This document shows positions 10,528 to 21,659 of a DNA stretch of 64,000 bases, piece by piece (position 1 is the first letter of the stretch; each line of letters starts with the position of its first letter). The stretch covers positions 1 through 64,000 of the forward strand of contig NW_019775632.1 of NCBI RefSeq assembly GCF_001039355.2, read 5' to 3'. Below the pieces are notes generated by a model, which saw only the letters and a list, made by a program, of their open reading frames with translations, had not been told where the DNA came from and ran no database searches. The stretch is from Lingula anatina. Its lineage: Eukaryota > Brachiopoda > Lingulata > Lingulida > Lingulidae. The translations under genes were made by a program, and so were the position numbers.

Positions 10528-13500
10528 TTTATTTTTATTTATTTATTTATTTTTTTTTGTATCCCAGGTCATCATTGGAAGACATAAAGAAAATGCCATA
10601 TGCATCACTGACAGTGTCATGATATCAAGAAAACATGCGGTATTGAAGAAACTACAGGATGGTTCTTGGACTATTACAGATAACAAGGTACTTGCCATAG
10701 GACCAGTGGTTACATCTCAACTATTTTGTTTTAAGTATGTCTTAAGTTTGCTTTATGTCTTATTTTAAGTATAATTTGATAAAACATCAGGTATGCCGAA
10801 AATGAATACTTCAAGACTTAAACCCCAATAACTCAAATTATTTTTGAATCTCAAAAATGCATGTCATGATTTTTTCATGAAATGACAGGATGTTTATTAA
10901 TTTATTTTGGTTTTTAGAGCCTTAATGGAGTTAAAGTCAATGATAAGCAGTTAATTCCTTCACAGCCCTATTTGCTCAAAGACGGAGACAGGATTCAGCT
11001 GGGAATTCCTCCAAATAATGCCAGTAGTGAGCCAGTAGTTGTATTTCAATTTCACACTTGCCTTAGAGTCAAGTCAAAAATGATTGATAAAATTTCATCC
11101 AAAAGGAAACATTCCGAGGACAGTGTAAGTTCAAAAAGTAAATGTGTAAAATATGATCATGTTTTCAAACATCCGCACTCAGAACAGATTAGAAATCCGG
11201 GCGCAGTTTGGTCGCCATCTTTGCAAATGAAGAAACAGCTAGAGGAACAAGAGCGCCTGCATCAGGAGAAGTTGAAAGCTGCAGAAAAGGAAATGGAAGA
11301 GATGAGAAAACGGCTAGAGGAAAAGGAAGCAGCACAAAAAGAGATGTTAAAACAGCTCCAAGAAAATGAAGAGAGAATCAATCTCGAGAAACAGGTAGTG
11401 AGATTGAGAAAGTTTCATTAATGTAGAGAATTGATGTCAGTATTATCATTTCAGTAAGACTGGATTATTAAGGTCACACAAAAAAATATCAGTAGCTTAA
11501 GGTATACTGCACACTTTAAAAAAAGTCCCAAAGACATTTTTCATATCTGAATATCCAGAAAAAGCTACTTATTTTTCCCAATTCGGACCTTCAAAATGAT
11601 AAAACCCCTCAAATAAATTTTCTTGATGTCCATGTTTCCTTATTAAATGTAAGGATAACATGGCAGTCTAATTGAGTCATGATTATTCAAGAACTAATTA
11701 TTTAATTATCATTGGTACATAACGGAGTGAGAGGCTGAGCAATAATTTGTTCTTAGTAGATATTCTTGTTTTTTTTTCCAATAAAAGAGAGATTTAGTGC
11801 AAAAATCCTTTACAGAGTACTTTAAAAATTTTCATTTACCCTTTAGGACCAAAAGCAGAAACTCCAAGAAGCAGAGAATATGATATCAGAAATGGTGCAG
11901 GCACTTAAAGAAAGAGAACAGACTGAAGCACAAATGATAGAAGATATTAGACAGAAAGAAGAAGAAGCAAGACTAAAACTGGAGCAACAAAGGGTAGGAA
12001 TAATATGAATGACTTATAACCTGGCTTTGTAATTTTATCACAACGAGAAATTACTACTTTTAACAAAGGTCCATTTTATTATTGTTTTTTTTCTTCTTCT
12101 GCAGTGAGTGTTAATCTCTTTAAGTCTTACCTGAAAGGTTTCAGTTTTACCACATTGTTTGGATAATTTTTACACTGAAGTGTACCTTTTCATTGTAGAA
12201 CCTTATCAAATTGAAGATATAAAATTTTAATTTGAAATAAAAGTTTTGGTGAAAATTTTACTGTGAAGTATAATGGCATTTTATTCAGTACTATTGTAGC
12301 ATTAGAAACTGGGGAATGTAATGGAATTGTCACTTTTTGACATTGCATTTAGGCAAACATGGAAGAAGAAAGAAAGAAATTTGAAGAAGAAATGAAAAGC
12401 GAAGTACAGAAACAATTACAGGAAAAAGAGGAACTTTTGAGACAACAACTAACTGTCCAGCGAAATGCTCTTCTGGAAGAGAAAGAAAGGATTGAGAAAG
12501 ACTTACAGCAGGAGATGGAAAGAAAATTGGAAGAAAAAGACAAAGACCTGGAAAACAGACTGCTGAAGGAAAAAGAGAACCTCGAAAAAATAATATCAAA
12601 CAAAGAACTGGAACAGAAAATGTTAGAAAGTCAGTTGAATGAAACTAAGATTGAAAATGAAAAAACTAAAGAGCAAATGTTGAAAGCTAGGGAAGATGTG
12701 TTGACCAATTTTGCTGATGTCATGGAAACTGAATTGCAGTGCAGTATATGTAATGAACTTTTCATCCAGGTTTGTAAAACACTAGCCTGCATATGTATTA
12801 GTACATTCATGAACCGGTTCACATTGGAAATGTGATAAGATTTTCGGAGTAAGATGGAAAAGATATGAAACCATATAGTATCACTTGTTCATAGTGTAAG
12901 GAGAGAGAGAAAGGGAACAAGCTTTCCCAAACACATAAGGCTATTAACACTTTTTCTTGTGACTAAGACTTCTAGACATAAGACTATTTGCTTTGTAAAG
13001 ATGTTGTTAGTTCTGGTTTACTTTAATATTGTTTATAATAAATGTAATGTTTATAATTTTTTCCAGGCCACATCTCTGAACTGCTCACACTCTTTCTGTG
13101 CATACTGTATTGGGCAGTGGATAGAAAAGAAAAAAGAATGCCCCATATGCAGATCAGCAATTACATTTAAAAATAGGTATGTATTATCCTCTTAGACAAA
13201 TTCATGCTTGTGTTTTTTAATCAGTTTTGAAGTTGATAACATACTTTTATCTTAATTGTCTCCTAAAAGGAGGTATTGTTTAAAAATTTTAGTGATGATT
13301 GATTTATTAATTATATAATCCTTTGATTAATTAATGGTTAATTACTACTTAATTATTTGTCTTGGCAGGGATTGTGCTCTCTAAGTGTTTATAGGTGCAT
13401 TTAAAACATGAAAATTTATTTCAGTTGAATGCATGCTGGCACATTTAAGTTACACTTATTTAATTTTTTTTTTTTTTTTGCTCTTGTTGACATTATTAGT

Positions 13501-15814
13501 TACAGGGCTCTTTTAATATTCTCTTTAAACTGAAATGCATATTTCATTGCTCTTGTAGAGATAGTGTTTTTAACTTTGTTGTTTTGTTATTTAACTAAAA
13601 TAATAACACAACATGTATTATACATATGGGTGAATTTTGATGAAATTTGCTGGATAGGTTAGAAATGGGCTAGCTTTCATGATCCATTAATCAATTAATC
13701 AATTAATTAGTTGAGATTTGAATGCCTTCATGGCAGGCTGTGCTCTCTAACTGCTATTCTAGTTATTATTTATTTATTTATTTATTTATTTCAATAGGTC
13801 CATAGTTCTGGATAGTTATATTGACAGGATGGTGGAACACTTGAGTGAAGAGATGAAAGAGAATAGGAAAATACTAATAGAGAGTAGGAAAGGTATAATA
13901 TTTTATTTCAATTATCAATAAGTGAGGTTGCTTGATGAACATAATGCTATATCAGATTTCATAGAAAGAGTCTGATTGTCTGAGAAAAACTTTTTACTGA
14001 AATGTTTGTTGTTAACTAAATGCAAACAAACCTCTTTGTACCCATATCAGAATGTGTGATCTTTGTTTTTGAGTAGGTATAAAAAGAACACATTCATAAT
14101 TAATTAACAAAAATATCAAACTCTTAAATGTTAACTGAAGTCCCCGTTTCCTTTACAGAGGAGCAGGCAGTAATAGATGAGAAACAGAAATCTCTTCAAA
14201 CGCACAGAGTTCCTCCTAGAGCTCATGATGTCATTGATCTGAGTAGTTCAGAGGATGAGGATGAAGATGAGGATGAGGAGGATAGTGAAGTGAGCGTAGA
14301 AGGAGAAGACGGGGTTTACTATGGAGGATATGGACAGTGCTACAACTGTGGTGAGTTTTGAAATATGTTTTAAGGTACATATTAACCAAGCAACGGTGGG
14401 GCATGGATTCCCAGTAACACATATAAAGCACTTCTGTTAGTTTCTTATATGACTCAAATAAAGTGAACATGCCAAAGGATAAACCGAATTAATAATTTGA
14501 TCAGTCATAAAAGAGTTTTAAAATACACCTTTATAAAAAAAATTTTTGGTCATAAACTTAACCTACTTACCTGACATACTTTTCTGACCCATTTATATAC
14601 AGCATAGAAAGCAAGTGGAAAAATCCGTTCAAATATCATTTTTTGGGTAATATAAAATTATGTCTTTGGTATTTCTCAAAGTTATACTATTTGAAACTAT
14701 ATGGTGGCATTTGGTAATCCTGTGTCAAAAAATTGAGTTCATATGCATCTTTAAAGAAATTATGTTAAACAGACTACCAACAGTAAGTACCACAAAGATG
14801 ACAGACATGATTTTCCCAACCAGATTTAAATGAGAAATTCTTGTTGGTTTTCAGATGTAAGTGACCCCCAACCCCTTGGCCTTAAAGGCACCAACCACTT
14901 TTTTCCAAATTATTTGTTCCAATACAATCCAAAACCATGACTGACAAAAGATATACAAACTGTAATTGTGATGAAAGCAACATTAAGAGTCTTAGACTCG
15001 TGTTTTGGAACTGATTAGCTTCCCCAGGCAACAGAATTATTTACAGAGGATTTAAAAGTGTGAGATTTTTTTTATCTTGTGCAAATAAGTTTGGCTTTAT
15101 GCTCATGTTTATCAGACTAAAACTGTTTTAATTTACCTTAGTTATAAAAGGGACTGTATTTATGATTTGGGATGGAAAATGCAGTCTAATATTCCCTGCA
15201 TCCTTGACTATTTTATAGTGTATATATCTGTTGTCACTGCCAAGTTCCAATACCCACAAGTTCTTACCTGTCAAGTTCTTAGAAGCACCCTGAAAATTAA
15301 ATTTGAAATATTTTAGAATTGATTTTAATTTCATTATTTACAGAAGGTGTAATACACCTCTAGAACACAAGCTTTTTACAAAGAAAATATGAAAAGAAAC
15401 ATGTACAATCACTTTAACAATTAATTAAATAAAATTAGATTTGGTAACCAGGTTGTTTATTTTTTTCAGTGTTTTTGTCTTTTGTGTTAATAAATTAAAT
15501 TAACTTTTTTGTTTTGTTTCCATTGTCACAGAAATGAGATAATCTCATTGATTTAAAGAACAAGTTATTAAGATAACATTATTTTTAATTTGGTATCATT
15601 TTCACTTGGTTAATGTGGCAAAAGTGTTCAGATCTGATAAGTAATATATCAGTATAAGAAAAATTATGAAGTATGACGAAAAGACAAAGAGACCACTTTA
15701 AATATGCAGGCAAAAACTGAAGCTTCAACTTTATATATATTTGCATAAAGCATGTTCTTTTTGCATCTTTCAGGGCACAGAGGTCATTGGGCCAATGGTT
15801 GCCCATTCAGGTGA
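9398..15814 (+). CDS. RNF8: RNF8-type FHA-RING E3 ubiquitin ligase with SIM and zinc knuckle
   Basis: Nine exons join in phase: 9398-9481, 10568-10687, 10918-11394, 11847-11993, 12353-12769, 13067-13176, 13798-13892, 14159-14350 and 15774-15814. They encode 560 residues (human RNF8 has 485). The N terminus shares CLRRVG with human RNF8. An FHA domain spans about residues 8-115, with likely phosphothreonine contacts R33, S48, H51 and N71. A long charged coiled coil fills about 160-400. A C3HC4 RING follows, with C406, C409, C421, H423, C426, C429, C440 and C443, then the conserved SIVLDSYIDRMV helix. In known RNF8, FHA binds phospho-MDC1 at DNA breaks and RING recruits UBC13 to ubiquitinate chromatin. 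Unusually, the tail adds VIDL at 508-511 with an acidic run (a SUMO-interaction motif by pattern) and a CCHC knuckle (C544, C547, H552, C557). The start is the first ATG and gives the family N terminus. Confidence 0.93.
9969..10086. mobile_element. 115-bp hairpin MITE-like element with TA ends
   Basis: The arms 9970-10018 and 10037-10085 are 49-bp inverted copies with two mismatches, separated by an 18-bp loop. The dinucleotide TA flanks each end (9969-9970 and 10085-10086), consistent with a TA target-site duplication as made by Tc1/mariner-type transposases. It lies in intron 1 of RNF8. It has no coding capacity. The loop repeats part of the arm (GTGCTAACAC), suggesting an internal inverted duplication. 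High arm identity implies recent origin or ongoing conversion. Confidence 0.8.
10457..10521. repeat. (TA)n microsatellite in RNF8 intron 1
   Basis: About 32 TA units, followed by an AT-rich stretch of TTTA repeats, end less than 50 bp before the acceptor of RNF8 exon 2. Confidence 0.95.
14227..14310 (+). other. RNF8 SUMO-interaction motif and acidic tract (part of exon 8)
   Basis: The codons for V508-I-D-L511 (14230-14241) are preceded by D507 and followed by three serines and an alternating E/D run of more than ten residues. This matches the consensus of a SUMO-interaction motif, a hydrophobic core flanked by acidic residues and phosphorylatable serines, as in RNF4-type SUMO-targeted ligases. 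The match is by pattern only. Confidence 0.7.
15774..15814 (+). other. RNF8 last exon completing a CCHC zinc knuckle
   Basis: Exon 8 ends with CYNC plus one base. This 41-base exon supplies the rest of the knuckle, giving C-x2-C-x4-H-x4-C followed by PFR and a stop at 15812-15814. The knuckle's reading frame depends on this splice. The bases around the stop read CAGGTGAAC, which is also a fair splice donor, so an isoform with a further exon is possible. Confidence 0.8.
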
Positions 15815-16760
15815 ACCTGGACTTAAGGCCATGATTTTCGCTCGTTTTTACAGTTTTTTAATAAGTATCTAATGTCTCATGAGTAGTACAACTCTTGAAA
15901 TATTTTGTAAACCCAAATATTATGTAGCTTGTAGTAAGCATGTTTACGTGTTATTGCTTAGTTAACATCTAATAATTTACAGAAACATTTAATCTTTTAA
16001 TCATCTCTACATTTATTTTACATGACTGTACTATTATAAGAGATAAATGTGTCAGGAAGTGTTATTTTAGTACATTTCGGTGCTCAGTTGCAAATTGACA
16101 TTGGTATGACTTTGAAAATATGTATAAGTTGATGTTTTCCATCAAATATCCAGTGTATGTGCTACATGAGATTAGCATGTAATTGAAAAGGACTGTCCTC
16201 AGAATCTGTTCCAACGTGCCTGCAGCAATAACCTTGATGCATATATTTAGAACATACACTGTGTAATTTTAATCTTTAAGGAGAGTTTCTGGAAATTTGA
16301 TTCTACACTTCGGGCAACAATGCATACAAACCACTTAATAGTGTATAATTGAAGCAGTGCATGGGAACCGATTTTAAGTGCCTGGGATGATATTGTTATC
16401 TGCCTTAGGAATAGTTATTTTCATGTAACTTTATTGTGTGCCATTTTGAGATTATGAATAATTGAGATATTGAGTTCGAAATTTGATCCGAAGCCCCTGG
16501 GACAACACTGTACTTGCCTCGGGACAAAGGTATTAAATCTTACAGCATGCGCCCCCTTTTCAATGTAATGGGCAATTGAATTGAAAGCTTGTAACGCGAT
16601 CTAGTTGCAGTATGAATGGTGGCCTGCGTAATGAAGCGAATGCTCTAGGTGAGATTGCAGTGCAGATCTCTGAACATTGTGTTGTACCTCGCAATCTCGT
16701 TGCAACGAAGGCGCATCATTAATTAATAGAAATGAAATAAAGTGTATTCCTCTAGCATGT
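15815..16760 (+). other. Probable RNF8 3' UTR
   Basis: AT-rich non-coding sequence after the RNF8 stop. An AATAAA signal at 16737-16742 is the best polyadenylation candidate on this strand. Nothing else is recognised in it. Confidence 0.5.
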
Positions 16761-19700
16761 TGCTAAAATTGCGTGCGTTTGTCGATTTGTTTTCAAGAAT
16801 CCCCACATTCTACCCAATGTTGATGTTACAAATCGAAGGCTAATGGAAAGGACAGGGTTGTCACGCGACAACGGCGGTCATCAACGATTGTGTTAATTGC
16901 CGCGAAGAGAATCCCACTGAACAAAGGATAGATTCAGTGCACCGAGGAAAGGGCTAACCCACCAAGTGGATATCTCCGCTGAAAAATGGGCGTGGTGGGT
17001 CGTGACTAACGGGACCGTAATAGCTTGATCGAAATTCATTAAATTTGATTTTCTGAGATGCCGGGTCAGCATTAAAGCCGCAAAGTTCACGGCAAATTTA
17101 ATCAAAACGTTTAACGACCCGCTCCTCTCCTCGCGGAGAAAGCATGATTAGTTTATCTCTCCTTAAATGCGGGAAATGTAATGGTATCGCGGGGCACAAA
17201 ATAGCAACATTTTCTCCACAGACAGCGAAAGGTCGTCGGTAATAGCGTTAAGCTATCGTAGACCTGATTATCAAGAAGTAAATTGAAATGGACTCGAGTG
17301 TTTAGTCACCAACAGTTTGATCAGTGTTGAAACAAGCGCTGGAAGCTATACAAGGCTGCTTTACAAGCTGAGGTGGAAGCGATGATGGACACGGTTGTCG
17401 GACATACATTACTTCTATATAACAGTTATGGATAAACTTTATTACAGGGATTTAATTCCAAAAACAGTTCCCTTTTTCGATCTGCTTTATTATATCCTTA
17501 AACTCGCCGACGGTCCAATGATTTTAATTATAACTGATAATGTTTTTTTTAAATTTATTTATTTATAATAATGGTAATATGAAGAAGAAAGGTAAAAAAA
17601 ATACTTTCAAGATAAAATACATAAAAAACTTAGCAAATCCTTTAAATAAATGATGCATATTTTTATCAGTAAGGGTTTCAGTATAAAGAGTCATTTGAAT
17701 CCGACATTTCAGTTACATCACTTTCAAATGGTGTCAGAAAGACCCACTGCCAATCAACCTGGGAAAAAAACCATTTCATTACATATTTGTCCTAATTCAT
17801 AATCTCTTCTTCTCATTTTTGAAAACTGTTAGCTGTGAGTGGTAACATGTGCGAAAGGCCCGGGTCGTGTTTGCGGATCCCGGTGCGGATACTCCCTCGG
17901 TTCCTGGCGATGCGTAATCAGTAGCAACTTTGTCGTAAGTGGAGCTTCCTTGCAAGGCCTTTGAAATGCACAGCATCTTATGTCGTTGACTTTTCGTACA
18001 ACATGTGTACGTTTCTGTGGGGTCGACTGTTTTCAATCAGCCACTTCCAATTCCTGTCATAAATTATGAGGAAACAAGCTCTACCATTGCCACACTTGAC
18101 AATTCATTTTTTTTTTTTTAGAAATTTTCCTTTGCTGAAAAAAGACCTGAATTTAAAGAGGTGTTTGTATTCGTGTTAGAGGAATTGATTTTATCTCATC
18201 GTTAAGCATGTATTTCCTCATCAGAATTTCGATTGCAATGAATGATTATTGGCCATTTTCTCTTTCCGCTGTAAAGTTTATTTTCAGCTTAATTGAAATT
18301 TAATGAAAAGATCTCTGTCTCAAAAGCTGAGCGATATACATCTTCAATGAACTTATTTGAGCATTTCTTCTGCGGGGAGAATCTTTTTTTCAGATGCCAA
18401 ATTCGGGTGTTATTGACCATTTTAGAGCATGTCTTAGCAACTCGAATTTGTTTGTTCTAAATTACGCTGATAAAACACTCATTTTCAAATAATTAAATTT
18501 GTCGAGCATGCCCTTTCTATAAAAATCCAGGTTTCCTAGACTTAAAGCTTTTTAAAAGCGGTATTTCCAAGATAAATCAGAGACAAATTTACTTATTAGA
18601 AATTTTATTTTTCTGTTTTCACTCTTATGTTACATGAGCATCTATAGTTTTTTGCAAAATAAGTTTTAAAAAAATGCAAATTTTTCGAGGGACAAATATG
18701 CCTTGTGAAGTGAAATTTGAAATTTATTTTTTTTTTTTCAAATTTTTCAGCGAAGATTTGTGATGTTTATTAGCTTCACATAGCTCGGTTACTTAAAACA
18801 TTTTTCTGTGTCACACGTGTGTCAACAATGATGTTAGTATGTATAAAAGAATTCATGGTTGCAGTTGCCTCTTACTCCATCCGTGGTCAATTTGGGTTAT
18901 GGAACAGAGGTTGAGGAATATTAAATCGAAATGAAATCCTTTTTGATGAAATGAACACTTTCTACACCACCTGTCAAGCTAGGGTATAATTTCGCCAAAC
19001 TTCAAATGTATCGAGTGGCCATACAAACAAAAACTCCGCTATTTCACTGTTGACGTGCAATGAATGGTTACAATTGAAGGATACAAGCATAATCGCCGTC
19101 ATATTCGGTGGAACGCAGGTGAAGTGCGTTGGATTTTGATTTCAGTCATTCTAAAACGCTCTTTGCATGCACTGAAAGTAACCACAACTGATCACATGTA
19201 GGGGTTTATTTCTGTCTTTGTCCAAGGTGTTCAAACAGTGTGATTTTTTCTTTTCTCTATTCAGCGTTGCTTATTCCATTAAATTATTGAAAATTCTCTT
19301 ACAGTTACTCGGTCAGTCACCCTGTTAATTAGTAAGTTTGGAAAAGTGTTCTCTATTGCAGTGACTGATACGTGATTCAGAACAGCGATGTCTTAAATAC
19401 ATCCTCTAACATTTGTGTGTAGTCTAGTCATTCCACATCCAGCCCTTTCATCTTTTTTAACCTGCCCTGAAAAAAAAACTACCAGAAAACAAAAAGGTCC
19501 TTAGAGGTCTCACCGGTGGTAATTCACGGGGACCTGAAGTCATGTGATAACAGAAATCGTCAATTTTGTAAACTGAGTTTTTGTGTTTTTCCCTGAATCG
19601 ATCGTAAAACATTTATCTTGTCTCCGCCAGGGAAATTGAACTCACCTGACTGAGAGTATGCTTGTGTTATGGCGAGAGATACGGGTGGGCAAAACAAAAT

Positions 19701-21590
19701 GGGGAGAATATTATTTTGCGCATAAAGCCACCGAGAGCACAACCTTTGCCTCCGTGTTGCATCTATTCCCTTTTCATTAAAGTTTCCCGATAACCTCGTT
19801 AAATGACATAAATAGTAACGCGTTTATCTGTCCCAGACACCTTTGCATTTGAGTGGATAACTTTTTTGTGGAAAAAATGCCCCGTTTAGTTGTGGTTCAA
19901 TTAGAAAGTGAAACCTATCCCTCGCACCAAAGTGTCAGTAAAATGAATTGAAATTGACTACGATTGAACAACGCAGATCGTTTTCAAAAACAACAAGGCT
20001 GTCAAGTCGTGTCGCGGTCTACCGACGCACATGGAAATCTAGCCCTGTATCGATATCAAAGAGCTTTATTATAGGTTCTCGCAGGAGGCCGCATCTTGCC
20101 TCACGACGATAGCGACATTTTAGAATTATTTGTGAAAATTTGAGGCGACGTCGTAGTAGGTTCGAGTCGGGCGTGTGCGCGAAAAACAGGGATACTGTTC
20201 ATCAAATGTTTCAAACGCATTGTTTGGAAACTGGTACATTTTTTTCTCTAAAACTTAAGTGGATGGCCTGCGGTGGTAGGAGGATCAAGGAAAATTCAAT
20301 TTTGTCATTTCACGTTCCTATTTATTTACTTTCATTACTATTGAAAGAACTGCTATCAAGGCGCAAGTACTGCGCAGAAATCTGGGCCCAATGCTAATTT
20401 ATCCCGGTTCAGCCATTATGCTGAAGGTGTCAGTTTCCAAATTCTTTTTTCCCCCCTCAATTTACCGTGTTGAAGGAGATCGTTTTAAGAGCTATAAAGA
20501 AGAAATCAACAACTCAGCCAGCGCAACAAAAACGTTTGCATATAAAACTGACAAATTTTCATTTCAATGTAAAATTGCCTTCGGCGAGTAATCGACCGGC
20601 AATCCTCCCCGATTAGATGAAATATGAATCGACAACTAATATCGAAGAAAAGAGAAAATAAATTATGTGGAAAAAGCCTTGGGGTACAGGTGTTTCAGTC
20701 ATCGTAGAAAAAAAAACCTTAACTCTAACGCTTTTCTCGTTTAATTCCATCCGACAATAGCACTATTTCGCCTCGTTCATCCACCGCGCACCTCCGGTCT
20801 TTCTTAGGCCGCGTCCACTTGTTCAAACGTTAGCTTGGCAACAATAAATCTTAAAGCATTTCTTGTATATCTGTCCTATTGTGTCTTCTTGTGAACAAAT
20901 ATGATCAAGTTATTAATATTCAATCGATTGCGAAGGATTACCGTCACTTATGACTTCATTATTCGAATATCACGGATAGCGTTTCAACCCCTTGAGCGAT
21001 GTCCAGTATCGTGTGTCCTGTTTGAGTGCTTCAAGTTTGTCACTGCTAATTAAAAGCAACTATTATACAGCTTTAGTTTCAGTCAAATAAAATTTGACGA
21101 TAAAAAGTTTATCAGCGTCTTAAACCGAATTAAGTGATATGAATATTGGCAGGGTGATTTACATGGTGATGGACCTTGCGGTGGTTGGAGAGATAAGGAA
21201 GGAAAATAATTCAATATTTCACTCTCATTTGTGAATGTTTTGTATGCCTTCTTCGGGTCTCGTTGTCATTCTCTTAGTCTAAATAATTCGATGGCAATAT
21301 TTTTCGAATGCAAATTATAATTGACAAGAATCAAATTGCTGTTGTGTACAGATTTTTTTTCTGTGAAATCCGCTCCAGAGAACAGCTTCATCTGGATGTA
21401 TTACTATAGATTTTGTAGGTCAAAATTCATTTAAACCATCGAGAAGAGATAAAGGGAAATGATGTTATATAAGGCTCCTTTTTCTCAGAAATGTTCGGTT
21501 TTTCTCAGTAAAAGGGTAATGTTATATAACATCAATTAATTCACCTATATTTTGATAATGTATATTAATTGAAAGATCGGTATATTAGTC
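16761..21590. other. Gene-free flank of SIX1/2 with candidate regulatory islands
   Basis: No convincing gene is present. Two intervals, about 16800-17360 and 19480-20160, have more balanced base composition and fewer simple repeats than their surroundings. The first contains facing AAATTTGAT and AAATTTAATCAAA motifs. These are candidate conserved non-coding elements of the downstream SIX1/2 gene, inferred only from texture and position. The remainder is AT-rich and featureless. Confidence 0.3.
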
Positions 21591-21591
21591 T

Positions 21592-21634
<43 letters not shown>

Positions 21635-21659
21635 TTCATTCATTCATTCATTCATTCAC
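21591..21659. repeat. (TTTA)n-(TTCA)n compound microsatellite
   Basis: About eleven TTTA units pass directly into six TTCA units. Confidence 0.95.

Noticed and set aside
12330-12835. Open frames on both strands over RNF8 exon 5
   Set aside because: The minus-strand frames are shadows of the E/K-rich coiled-coil coding sequence, and the plus frame reads into the intron past the donor at 12770.
20150-20175. GGTTCGAGTC string resembling a tRNA B box
   Set aside because: No A box or cloverleaf can be formed upstream. Similar partial matches near 30100 and 34685 also fail.
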